Below are positions 53,754-64,000 of a stretch of 64,000 nucleotides of DNA, in pieces (position 1 is the first letter of the stretch; each line of letters opens with the position of its first letter). Both the position numbers and the translations under genes were made by a program. A model generated the notes under the pieces. It was not told the origin of the DNA and ran no database searches. It worked only from the letters and a program-made list of their open reading frames with translations. This stretch comes from Rhea pennata (Eukaryota; Chordata; Aves; Rheiformes; Rheidae): assembly GCF_028389875.1 (NCBI RefSeq), contig NC_084702.1:47243053-47307052 (forward strand). Reading direction: 5' to 3'.

Positions 53754-56104
53754 CTGGGAAGGCTGTCTGTATAGCAGCAGCTGGAAGGCTGTAGTAGCAA
53801 AGCCATGGTAAGTGATAAGGCTTTTCCTTTTGTATGCGGACCCATACACTGTAGGCTATCCTGCTTGGTGTCAGCACAGACGTATGATGATAGTGTCACA
53901 CATGTACAATATATTTTTTCTTTTTGTTTTGCCCTCTTTTCTTTTTCTCTTTAAAAGGTTGCACTAAAGAACATCACAAGAGTCAATGTTTAGCTTTTTC
54001 CCTGCAATTTTGTTTGACTCATGTTCATGTACTTAACATTTCTCTCTCATATTTACTCAGAGGTAGAACATAAAACTTCGTGTCTCCATTCTGAAAACAG
54101 CTTATATGAGTTGGTTTGCTATGATTTTGCAGGAATTTTCCATAAAAATGGGAATAACAAGGGTTTAATAAAAAGCTAAGAAAATGTTCAGAGTTTTCAT
54201 ATACATCTAGCCAAATTATGTTTTCACTCACTTTCAGTCCTCCTATGAATTTATGTACAATCACGAAACAAGACTGGAGTGAGTCTAGCTGTCATATTAG
54301 AAGCTATTGAGCTCAATTGAAGTGATTAGTTGAATCCACACGCCAACTGCATTTTTCAAGCAGCTGGAAATCTGCCCAATATTCAAAAAGTCACAGATGA
54401 TTTCATCAGCTACTTATTACTCTGCCTTAATCTCTCCTTCTTGGGCAAGATAATTGTTGGCTAACTATGATGCTCACTTACTGCTAAGTTGGGGTATTAA
54501 AACTCAGGCTACAGCTTCTTAGTACATTAGATCACAAAGGCAAGGAACAGCATTCCAGTCCATAAGCAGAGTGGGGAACTGAAATAAACATCTGAGATGT
54601 TTTCATCACTCAACAATGAGCAGAACTGTTATAGTGTACTATTTAAATGTACTGACTGGCAGAATGAGGCATATAAAAGGTCAATGAAAGCATTTGTAAT
54701 CCTGTACCACATGGTGAGTGTAAGAACTGCAAATCAGAGAGTGGTGTTGCATCAAAATTGGCCATGTGACATTATTACAGCTGACAAACAGCAGCTGATA
54801 TAAAACAAGACTATCCCTAAGGACATACTGATATTAAATATTAAGCAAAATATAAGTTCATCTTCCATACTCTCAACCACTTCAGCAAAGTTCTTTTTAC
54901 ACTCTAACACAAGGACAATTATTTCCTTGTCTAACTGAGCAGAATATTTTAATTCTTCTCTTTTCCATTTCTTACTACTACAGGACAGAGAGATGCAGGA
55001 AAATAATTTTCTACTTGGCCTTGGAAGTTTCATGACAATTTTGCCAGGTGTTATTACACCCTTAGTTATAAATTCATTAGCAGAATAACAGTAAGACTCA
55101 AAACTATGTACTTTGTAGCATTGTTTAAAGGAAAAAATATAGCATAGGTGATAAAAAGAATACTTAAGTGGATAAATACAAGGACACATGACTCCTGAAA
55201 TACAGCTGCATTTTTACAGATGTAGAGCTGAGGTCTACATCTAAATCTCTACATGAGATCATGGGGAATGTCTACATACATGGTCTCTTTCAAGTCAGAC
55301 CCTTTAAATAACCTGAAAAACTATTCCAGCACACTTGAAAATCAGGAAAAAAAGTATTATGAATTGAAAGATGAAAAGTTCTAAAAAGCACTTGATAAAA
55401 ACAACAGATATTTTTATCTAATTACGATTACACCAAAACCACCGATTGTTCATTAGTTTCCATTAATATTCCTTTAAAACTTTGCTTGAAAAGTAAACCA
55501 TCTAGTTAAAGAACCTTAAATGAAACGACATATCTAAGCCACTTACTTTAATATCCTACTACTTTCAATCTACTTGTTTAAAAGCTCCTTTTCCTCTTGG
55601 ATACAGGGAGAGTACTGCAGGTCACAGATAAGCCCCATGAGTTTGGAACAAAGCATTCTGTTGGAAACAGGCCCTCATCACTCCCAGTCTGCTTTTCAAT
55701 CACTGGCTTAAACTACTTCAAAATGTATCGCTGCAGAGAGAATATGGACTGGTTAGTAAGTGCTGTTTTCCAGGACCACTCTAGTGCTCACTGACTATAA
55801 AGAAAATGACTTACATAAATATAAATCTCACTACTGCAACCCTTTCATTATGTCTATACCCTTGCACTCATTTTGGTTAGGACACTCACTCATAAACACT
55901 TCCACAATATACCTACAATTCCTGACCTTCCCCACAGGATTTAGCCTAGGGATCCATGTATTCCCCCATTATCATAATAAAAAATAGCTGTTGAGGGGAG
56001 TTCTGCTTAACTCAGTAAAACTGCTCATGATAGGTTAATGGCAAGCATTTTGCACCTGGTTATATGTCTTTATACAGAATGAACAGGAACTCATTGTCCC
56101 CCTC

Positions 56105-56345
56105 CCACTTCAAGGACACAGAAATTGCTTTATGTATCACTGTTCACTGTTTGCATCAACCTGTAACAGGGGTTGAAGGGAGTGGAAGGCTAAGAACACT
56201 AAAAGACAGTGAGAGCTCTCCTGTTTTCATAACCAGGCAGATCTTCAGACACAGAAATGCGAGTCTGAGGCTGTACCACTCAGTCTGCAAAACACCGTCT
56301 CAGTGCAATCCCAACGGCAGTTACAGCGGCTTCTTCTGAGCAAAT
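56105..56345 (-). pseudogene. Possible decayed ERAP2-like exon (LA.H..QPC region)
   Basis: Low-confidence relic, proposed because it lies between two certain exons on the right strand. A pyrimidine-rich stretch ending ctctaag precedes 56345. Minus-strand fragments resemble the helical-domain segment TWTDEGS...LLLLAC.HNYQPC: CRWDCTETV near the start, then LVFLAFHSLQPC at 56202-56167, then *-S-N about 12 codons later, where the family has ESNG. In-frame stops and an apparent insertion separate the fragments. Individual matches could be chance; boundaries are approximate. Confidence 0.32.
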
Positions 56346-56630
56346 CTTAGAGAACAAGAGAAGTAGAAATCAGTTACGGGTCATTAGAACACGAGTTAGT
56401 ACTGTGCTAAACATCATAAACCACAATATAGACAGAACAGATACGGCGTTTATAGCTCAGCCAGTTGATGAATATGGGCCTTCAGATTTTCAGGAGAGTT
56501 TATTTTCACTTTTAGTTTTTTTGGAAGAAGATGGTACTTTCAGTTAGGGAACTGCTCTGCGTGTTCCAATTTCTCGTAGACAAAATGTGTTTTAATGGTA
56601 CATTTTTTTTCTCCAAGTAAAATAATAGAT

Positions 56631-56795
56631 CTTAAGGTTTCCTGCAATGCCAGAAATCTTATTCTCTCTGTAATATGGTAAATCATGGTATAGGTAAATC
56701 AGGTATTCAAGGCCTTACTGGAGTACTATGCTGCTGCTGTCATGCTGAAAGTATGGGTCAGATCCAGGACTCTGGCTAGTGATTGCCTTCCTGCA
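56631..56795 (-). pseudogene. ERAP2-like pseudogene exon (AGR...LD.T...NLK)
   Basis: An excellent acceptor (gttttttcttttcag) precedes 56795. The minus strand reads AGRQSLARVLDLT, matching AGRLTLDKALDMT-type sequence of the alpha-helical C-terminal domain (domain IV) of ERAP2. The frame is then lost, and the match resumes in another frame with V-L-Q-*-GLEYLIYLYH (family: ALLEGLSYLESFYH) and ISGIAGNLK (family: ISDISENLK). Lesions are a frameshift between about 56755 and 56728 and TAA at 56715-56717. After CTTAAG at 56631 the sequence continues AT, not GT, so the expected donor appears lost. The start phase (two bases from the previous exon) fits the family exon structure. Confidence 0.9.
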
Positions 56796-56884
56796 CTGAA
56801 AAGAAAAAACATACACAAACATTAGCATGTGCTGCTTGGTTGCTCTTAGCATGCTGCCTGGATCTCACGCTGTGTTGTCAAAAG

Positions 56885-57162
56885 AATCCAGGACTATAAC
56901 TCATGAGACCTAGACTGCATTCCCAACTAGGCTGCTTACTATGTACTTACCAGTCTGTTGGGCTTGCAGACTTGTGCAACTCACTCAGCTAAACTTTGGG
57001 TCTAAGTTTTCCTGCTTTAAATCTGATATACTTTTTTGTTTATCTACATCAGTCCAGCACCACTACTTATGTTTTAGCACAAGGTGTTGTAGGGAATGAA
57101 GACTGAATCACTGTGAACTGCTTTGAGGTCATGGGCAAAAGGCAGTACAGATATACAAGGTT
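56885..57162 (+). mobile_element. MIR-like SINE relic
   Basis: The sequence follows the MIR layout: ccaggactataactcatgag, then cattcccaactaggctgctta, then cttgtgcaactcactcagctaaa, then tctaagttttcctgctttaaa. The 3' part gaactgctttgaggtcatggg..gcagtacagatatacaag resembles the tail shared by sauropsid MIR-type SINEs. It lies in a pseudogene intron, directly upstream of the exon at 56795. Confidence 0.5.
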
Positions 57163-58539
57163 AGGTTCCTTTACTGCCTAATCTAATTTCAGCTGGTTTG
57201 CAGTTGATAAAGATGCTGCCCATTGAAATCAACTCCTTGTGAAGTAGGCACTATAAAAATTTATTCTCTGTAATTTGAATCAGATAAACCACAGCAGCAG
57301 GTCAGATCAGGGTAAGCTCTATAGCTAGCCAGCAAATACAGTTTCACAGTTTAGCTAGAATTCTTGGCTCTCCCAAAAAGATTTTGCAAAGGATCCTGCA
57401 TGAACCATGAAGCAATGAACCATCCATCACAGTGAACTGCTCCTCTCCCTTCTAGAAGCATTGTCCCATCTTTATCTGAGCTCTGACCCCAGAGTATCCC
57501 TTTAGGAAACACTCTGGAGGAGAGGGGTAGCTAGTAAAGTAAATTGGAAAGAAACAAAGTACAATTCATCTGACCTATTTCAGAGGTCTGCTATAGGATG
57601 AAAGGAGTACTTAAAGTGCTCATTACTCTCCACTGACAACAAGGTGAGCCTAGGCAAATAGCTCAAATGTCGGTATTGCAGACGTCTACACTTAGGATGG
57701 TGGCCAAACTAGGTACTAAGTTGCATGCAGTCCCTAAGCAGTCAAATACAGTTCTCAGCACATGGCTAGTGATGGACTTGTGTTGATGGGAGGCTGCTGG
57801 GCAAGTAAACCCAAGGAGGTTTGGAGGAAGGGAGCCAGCAGGGCTGCTAAGATCACCAGTTATGTCGGGCCAGCAGTCCAGATAGCTCTGTCTACAGAGG
57901 AGTGGCAGAACACTTGGAAGTTACTGGCAAGCACTCCTAGAGCTTCCTTTGTCTTTCCTTCTGCAAAGTCCATGATACTATATTTGGGAACTCTTGGGTG
58001 CATGAAGTTTCTGGAATACAGCTGATGAGGCCAAGAAGGTCAATATCCTTTGACTGTTCCATATTTTCTAAAACCTGCTTGGAGGTGCCAGCAAAACCCA
58101 AACAGGACAACAACCCCTGCTTTTTCTAATAACACCAGTACCAACATTCAGGGCTTTTACTTGAACATCAGAGCACCTCTGGAATCACAGATGCCAGGCA
58201 TCCACCCACAGAACACCAACTCTGATGCCATTTTCCCTTTGTGTTCTTCCTCATTTGTATGGAAAGTACAGAAATGTTTCACATTCAGCCCCTACTTACC
58301 ATGATTTCATAGGCCTCCCACCTTCATCTCATTTCAAAACTTTAGACTCCTAGCTAACTTAATTTCTCCTCATATATAAGCCATTCCATGCTTCAGCTCG
58401 TTTTTTGCCCTTCTCTTTGCCTTTTCTACTCTGTTCCTTTAAGATGGGATCCATCTTCCCACATACTTAGAATGTGGCAGTGCCACAGATCAGCTCATTG
58501 GGTAGCAATGGGTTTTATATTGTTCTTTCTTAATTTCCT

Positions 58540-58695
58540 AATGATCCCTAACATTGCTGCAGTTAATCAAAGCACTTTAAAATACCGACGGTCACTTCCA
58601 AGACCTCCTTCCTATTAACTATTACTATGAAATATATCATGGTTTCTATTTTTACCCAAAATGCCTTATTTTCCCATGCAGAGCTCTAACAACTC
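58540..58695 (-). pseudogene. Probable decayed ERAP2-like exon (WVK...YFIV)
   Basis: Weak match in the expected place between the neighbouring pseudogene exons. The minus strand from about 58673 reads ENKAFWVKIE, then YFIV (58635-58624), resembling the family segment EK.SWVKFN....GYYIVHYE. Further on, GCTTTGATTAAC (58573-58562) gives A-L-I-N, like the R..LINN.FQLV end of this exon. The frame between these anchors is broken and residues are missing, so lesions are many or the match is partly chance. Exact boundaries cannot be given. Order, strand and spacing support it; a translated alignment would decide. Confidence 0.45.
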
Positions 58696-59083
58696 TCCTT
58701 TTGCTGATTTGTTTGTATGTGATCCTAGCTAGCACTTACAATTATAATAGTATACTACATTTATAGATAAAATTTCCATCAAGTATTTTTAAAAGACAGA
58801 AACTTGTCCAAAATATTATTTCCCACAGGAGTATAGTGGGAAAGGTTCCTAACAAAATAAAAAAGTACTCTGTCTTTATGGGAAAGAACAACGAGCCAAA
58901 AATTTCAAAGAAACTAAGAAAAATGACATGAAATGAAAGCCATATTTTTTTTCTCAGCCTCTGTCAATGGACTTGTGGCCATTGAGGTGAGCTGTCTTTT
59001 TCAGTTAGCATCAGCTGCAGGGTATAACTGACTTGTGTTATGCTCAAAATCTTGTTTATGAGTAAAGAGGAAGTACACCAGCT

Positions 59084-59104
59084 AGATAGATAGACAGACA
59101 GATA
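59084..59104. repeat. (GATA)n/(GACA)n microsatellite
   Basis: Short run of GATA units changing into GACA units, a class of repeat common in vertebrate genomes. Confidence 0.75.
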
Positions 59105-60035
59105 AAGCCAAGAATTGATTGTTAGTGTAACTGACATACTAAGGCTCTGATCATTATTAGTCCAGATCTAATTATTATGAAAAAAGAAAGACTAATAATA
59201 TAATTAAAACTGTTATATATACATGTGGTTTCTACCCCTTTTCCTGTTGATAACAATGCCTCACCCTTCCCCTGCTCCTCTGGGTCCTAAGATCGGTGGT
59301 TTCATTCTGGTGTTGAAGGGCGTGTTACGGTGAGTTGTCCTGTTGCCAGAAGGAATATGATGTTCATGTTGATGATTTCTTCTTCCTCACTCTAGAATTA
59401 GCTTGGGATCATGTTTATGTTTGCTAGCATGCTTTTATACCTTGCTCTTTCTTCACTGGTCTGTAGCTGCATATTACATCTGAATTTATTATACACAGTG
59501 CCTTTTACATACATTAGACACTATTTCTTTGTTCTCTCAGTTACCTCTAAAATCAGTTTTGTCCAGCTCCAGGTGTGCATTTCTCTTACCACTGGTGAGT
59601 TGTTTATAGTCATAGAGTCTCCTGTGGCAAGCCTGTACCCCACCTCTTAACATTTCATGCCTGTTCTCTATGCCACATCCTGTGTTGTCACTTCTCAAGG
59701 CCTCCACTGGCATAGCAAGCCTGTATTTCTCTATACGTCTTCATTGTGTTAGTGGTACCATACAAAGATAAGCAAAAGTAAAACAAATTACCTATAGACA
59801 CCTAGTCAATTAGAGGAATTGCTGTTACAGCTAAATTAAGTTAAACAAAGCTGTAGGTAGATCAAGAAAAGCTTAGAGCAGCCTGAAAAGTCTCAGTCCT
59901 GAGGCCTTGCAAACATGGTAAAAAACTTAAGATCTATTACTTGCAATGGCAATTACAGCTGGTAAAGTAGTGGCACTTTACCAGTTACTTTACCAGTTGT
60001 ACTGGTCCATGGGGAGGACTAACCCCCCACGCCCC

Positions 60036-60465
60036 CCACCAGTACAGGCTGGGGGCTGACCTTTTGGAAAGCAGCTCTGCAGAGGACCCGAGAGTCCTAG
60101 TGGACAACAAATTCACCATGAGCCTGTAACGTGCCTTTGTGGCCAAGAAAGCCAATGTTATCCTGGGATGCATTAGGAAGAGTGTCATCAGCAGGTCAAG
60201 GGAGGTGATCCTGCCCCTCTACTCAGCCCTCGTGAGGCCTCATCTCGAATACTGCATCCAGTTCTGGGCTCCCCAGTACAAGAGAGACATGGAGCTACTG
60301 GAGAGAGTCCAGCGTAGGGCTACAATGATGATCAGAGGACTGGAACATCTCCCCTACAAAGAAAAGCTGAGAGAGTTGGGCCTGATTAGTCTGGAGAAGA
60401 GAAGACTGAGGGGTTCTTATCAACACATACAAATACCTTAAGGGAGGCTATCAAGAGGATAATGA
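60036..60465 (+). mobile_element. CR1 LINE internal ORF2 fragment in a pseudogene intron
   Basis: Matches 6617-7040 of the other CR1 copy: caccagtacaggctgggggc, then [40 protein letters not shown] and [16 protein letters not shown] in one plus frame, with a stop and frame changes. It lacks the 3' terminus, so it is truncated at both ends. It lies about 370 bp from the pseudogene exon at 60833, antisense to it. Confidence 0.93.
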
Positions 60466-60832
60466 GGATAACAAAAATGACTGGAATTGAATCACATTAG
60501 ACACATTCTTATGTTTTACTTACTGGTATGAACAGAAAGTTCAGCATAGTTTTCTCTTTCATATATTAATGTTTAGAGTTACATAAAATTAAGAGGATCA
60601 TAAAGTCCTCAGGATTTGCATCTAGCTATTTTCAGTTGCATACAAGAAGGAATAAAAAATTGTAGGAAAGGGAATAAGCCTGGGATAGGGACAAACACCA
60701 AGGGACAACACTCAAAAATGCTGCCTACAATTAAAAAAAATGTTATTATTATGTATTTCTTAACTGATCAATAATTGTTCAGTCTGTTCTGAGAATCAGC
60801 ATACTTGCGACAAGACCAATCACTTTCAATGC

Positions 60833-61037
60833 CTGTTTTATTTTTTAACAGATATCTGTGAACAGCCCTGGAGCTGCTTGTGATACAAGTCAATGGGATA
60901 TGCCAGAAATACCTGTGTCCTTCAGAAATGCTATTTAAGAAATATTCTTGTTGCAATGTAACTATTTTCCCTTCATGTTTAACAAGAAATAGAGGGATTC
61001 CTTTCTGAAGTGTTCAGGTATTCATCACTTCTTAGAT
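60833..61037 (-). pseudogene. ERAP2-like pseudogene exon (TLQKG to VHRYLLKNKT)
   Basis: The acceptor (ttacacag) precedes 61037. The translation reads I-*-E-V-M-N-T-*-TLQKGIPL, then LVKHEGKIVTLQQEYFLN, FWHIPLTCITSSS and VHRYLLKNKT. This is the start of the beta-sandwich (domain III) of oxytocinase-subfamily M1 peptidases, where the functional sequence is VK.MM.TWTLQKG.PL. TAA (61032-61034) replaces the conserved Lys codon and TGA (61014-61016) replaces the invariant Trp codon. After ...AAAACAG the intron begins GC (60832-60831) instead of GT, either a rare GC donor or a decayed site. The 205-nt length is compatible with one exon of the family. IPL after QKG and TSSS are ERAP2-like. Confidence 0.93.
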
Positions 61038-64000
61038 CTGTGTAACTGAACTCCCAAGACTGAACTTAAACAAACTCAGATAAATCACACCCTGAGATCC
61101 CACCAGACTACACAAAAGAAGGTGATGGTTTAGTCTGGGCAAGTCAGGATTTCAACACCAGCTAGGCTCTAGGTCAGCTTTTGATTGATTCTAGGAGCAA
61201 ACTGTGACTTATTGAACACCAAGAATATGTGCCATGCAAAAAATAGTAATGCTTCTCCTAAGGAGGTCGGCTGCGTTTCAGACAAGTAGTTTGGTTAGCA
61301 CACCTAGTGAAGCTTTCACACTAGGGATGCAGTTATTTTTGTAAGAATGGTTGTGTAAATACTTACATGCACCTAGAATTCTTTGTACATTTTTGAATAG
61401 AAAAAGGCTCCCACACTACTAAGGAAATTCTCACACTTTCTAAAATATAAAAAGAACTTTAGAGCTAAAAAGTAGAATTGAGAGACAGTATAATTCTGTA
61501 ATGCTAGTGACAATGCCACAGATTTCATGTGACTAGGCTAATAATAATAACTGTTTGCTATAAGAGGCCTGAGAGCAAATTATATGATTTTCAGTGAGTG
61601 AGTATGGCCATTAACTTCAGTTTTCAGCAGATACTTGGGTAGACTAAGGCCAGTGTGGGCTGATACTACTGTATTTCTAGTGTTAGAAATACATCATGGT
61701 TCTCTGAAAAGAACTGATAGAGGGATTCACTTTACTGATCAAGTTGCTATGCAAAGTGTGGTGGGCTTTGCTCCTGAAGGTGTGCTGTTCCCTTGAATGT
61801 GGCCTTTTATTTTTCACTCTTTATGATGTTAAACTTATCTCCAGTGAAAAAAATTAACAGGCTCCACTGCTCCATAATTTAGGTTCAGAGTGTGCATCTT
61901 CTAAGCACAGTTTATCTGTACTCTCCCTGCAGCCTGAGAGCATCCAGTGAAGGACAAGCTCAGGTGGCTGCTGATCTGAAGAACTGGAATACACTGTTTT
62001 CCAAGCTCAACCCCCAGAGCCAGAAGTAGAACATCCTGTCATTTTATCATCTCCACAAGGCTGTATTTTATCTTCTAATAATGCCCTTACTGCACTGCTA
62101 ATGGCCTGGAAGCTACATGTTGAACACTAGCAGATCAGAAGTTGGAAAAGTGAATTCTGATATATTCAACATATTTCCTAATAGTTCAATTAAAACAGTT
62201 ATATATAAAGAGGCAAATAAAACTAGCTGACAAACCTGAGCCTAGAAAATCTACTTACTGTGAACAAACAGTCTTTAAACACAGATCCTCAACAGCTTTC
62301 TGTGAAACCTGTCATTCGAACATATACTCAGTGGATATGTTTGGATGCAGACACATGTACCAATTAAAATGTGCATCCACAGCTTAATATTTACCAATAT
62401 TATATCTAGGCTTCTAAGTGACTGAAGGACTCCATTTTTTTTTTCAAATATACTGTAAGGATGTAGAAGAATCCACATTGTCAGCACTCAAATAACTCAT
62501 TTGGTTTAATTCTGATGACTGCCATTGCACAGCTTTATTCTGCAACATTCCACTGTTTAACTGAGAGATTCATGATACACTCTAGACTAAAACTGTGAGA
62601 TAAATTTAGGACCTAGCTGGCAAAGGTTTGCTTATGGGCTACACCTTGTACTGTTTACAGCAGGTTAGCTGTGATATTGACTTCTTTTGCTAATATACAC
62701 TGCGATATTCTTACTAATTCAAAATCACCTTAGCATGGAGTTTGTTCAATGCAACAAGCTCAGCAGTAAACTAAAACTGTAAATTAAAGAAAACACTTAG
62801 ATGATACAGTAAAATCACAAGCAAGAATGCTTCTTGACTGATAAGGGATGACAGCAAAGAGGAAAATCTGATTCCTGATCTAATGCAGCACTGAAATTGT
62901 TACATAAAAGCTGCAAACCACAGCTGAATCACCTCTCTGAGATCAGAAGCAACAGAGTCATGAATGAGGCCTGAGTGACAGAAAGATATACACATTTTTA
63001 AGAAAAACAAGTTTTCGAAAATGATTATGAGAAGCCTAGAAAATTATGCAGGAGCACCTGTTGGCACACAAAAATTCCACAGCTATGTCCTTGAAAACTG
63101 ATTAAGTTTGCACCTGCCAGCATGACAACCACAGAACTTGGGCCTCTGAAGGTATCTTGCAAATAATTATGCGACTCTGGTGAACACATGGTTCATAAGA
63201 TGTTAGCACACCAGCTATTTCACAGCAATTGAATCAAAGTGTATCAGGGATACAGCAAGAGTGGGGCTGCTCCCTGAGTGAAAACAAGCTGGGACAAAGG
63301 GTAACAAAGCACAGGCAGTGCTGGGCACAGGCCCAAGACACATAAGCAAGGTGAGTGGGGCTGTGGCAGTGGCAGTAGTGGTTCCTGCCAACAGTCTGTC
63401 AGAGTCCAGTATTCCCTGACCAAGTTCTTTTAGATACTCTACACATATGGAGAGTGCAACGTTTAATATAAAAGTTTACTTTGAAGATATTTGCTGTTAC
63501 ATGGGATTTTTGATTTAGCAGATACAGCAATATACTGAAATCACAATTCAAGTGTACACTTACAAAGTTCAATCACAATACTAATGTAATTGCCATTACC
63601 AGTCTTTATAAGAAGTTCATCTCACAATGCTCAGCATCCCCAGTCACCAGGAAGGAATATATGGATTGAAGTCAGCTCAAGTCTGTTGCTCTCTTCAAAA
63701 TTCCTTTGTTAGTTGTTGAGGTTTTATACTGTGTGTTGGGCTGAGCCACATACACACTTCCCTCCTGCTGGTCTGGCTATCTCAGGGAGATATTCACATT
63801 CTTTGGATCAGCTCAGAAAGAAACATTTACACCTGGTCTATGGCTGCATGAAATTACCATTCTATGAAATTACTTATTTAAAACAAAGGTTTTAAACTGG
63901 CCCCTTTTGTGTTGAGACAAAGCCAGTTCTCTGTGCCTACACTATTCCTGAGCTTCATAGGCACTTCACCCTTGCCCATCTCCTCTGAGCCTTCTTCCAT
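61038..64000. other. Region upstream of the pseudogene, no secured feature
   Basis: AT-rich sequence where the 5' exons of an ERAP-like gene would be expected on the minus strand. I searched by eye for HEXXH, GAMEN and the exon before TLQKG and found only one short unconvincing match (near 61,890, listed under rejected). The catalytic exons are beyond the right edge, deleted, or too decayed to recognise. Confidence 0.5.

Larger units (their letters stand above)
49621..61037 (-). pseudogene. ERAP2: ERAP2-like M1 aminopeptidase pseudogene (3' half, split by introns)
   Basis: Remnant of an endoplasmic-reticulum aminopeptidase gene. The intact family member trims peptides in the ER for MHC class I. 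Exons occur in correct order on the minus strand: 60833-61037, about 58540-58695 (weak), 56631-56795, about 56105-56345 (weak), 53634-53753, 52578-52705 and 49621-49778. Introns are retained, so it is not a processed copy. Residues such as LLALLHAI and LDTITKSIRWLEKNL match ERAP2 as I remember it better than ERAP1 or LNPEP. Lesions include TAA at 61032-61034, TGA at 61014-61016, TAA at 56715-56717, a frameshift at about 53671-53682 and TGA at 52594-52596, plus altered donors. It lies upstream of LNPEP in the same orientation, as human ERAP2 does. The exon before the last was not found, and the 5' half is either beyond 64,000 or too decayed to see. Orthology to ERAP2 is inferred; M1 family and decay are seen. 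Confidence 0.9.

Noticed and set aside
53755..53877. Open frame upstream of the 53.7-kb pseudogene exon containing IAYSV, similar to IVYSVGAQ
   Set aside because: Some 27 unrelated residues separate it from the true GA.....W match and a good acceptor lies at 53754; probably coincidence.
54752..55189. Minus-strand open frame of 145 codons in a pseudogene intron
   Set aside because: No resemblance to aminopeptidases or any family I recognise; AT-rich, hydrophobic and Cys/Ser/Tyr-rich composition, no matching splice logic. Probably a chance open frame.
57762..58025. Plus-strand open frame of 87 codons and an antisense frame of about 55 codons
   Set aside because: Neither strand resembles a known domain, and both lie in a pseudogene intron.
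61850..61910. Minus-strand P-K-L-W-S-S-G, resembling the N-D-D-L-W-S-S-L segment of the ERAP2 exon before TLQKG
   Set aside because: Only four or five residues match, flanking codons do not, and no splice sites are evident. The place and strand are right but chance is likely.

Overview
The window looks like nuclear DNA of a bird (or a close sauropsid). It has low coding density, long introns, several CR1-type LINE copies with the typical CR1 3' end, and old MIR-like SINEs. No bacterial, phage or organellar feature is visible. The species cannot be named from sequence alone.

Left part, about 1-38,000: the 5' end of LNPEP (leucyl-cystinyl aminopeptidase, also called IRAP), on the minus strand. 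The first coding exon (19 coding nt) lies in a strong CpG island at about 36.8-38.0 kb. After a 26.4-kb intron, exon 2 encodes the cytoplasmic tail, the signal anchor and the start of the ectodomain. Exon 3 lies at about 5.2 kb. The three exons join in phase and give residues 1-333. The catalytic part (GAMEN and HEXXH motifs) is not visible and should lie beyond the left edge. The introns hold CR1 fragments, a MIR-like SINE and simple repeats.

Middle, about 38,000-49,600: intergenic DNA with one old CR1 relic and microsatellites. I recognise no gene there.

Right part, about 49,600-61,040: on the same strand as LNPEP, at least five clear and two weaker exons of a second M1 aminopeptidase, in the correct 5'-to-3' order. 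They run from the conserved TLQKG region to the terminal exon and its stop codon. Diagnostic residues resemble ERAP2 more than ERAP1 or LNPEP. Almost every exon carries a lesion: in-frame stops, including two TGA codons at conserved Trp positions, frameshifts, small deletions, or altered splice donors. I read this as a decayed ERAP2-like gene (apparent unitary pseudogene) in the same position and orientation relative to LNPEP as human ERAP2. It is the most notable content of the window. No ERAP exon could be secured between 61,038 and 64,000.

The two loci belong to the oxytocinase subfamily of M1 zinc aminopeptidases, which trim peptides for MHC class I presentation (ERAPs in the ER, IRAP in endosomes). 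Family assignments were made by eye from remembered family sequences; no database search was possible.
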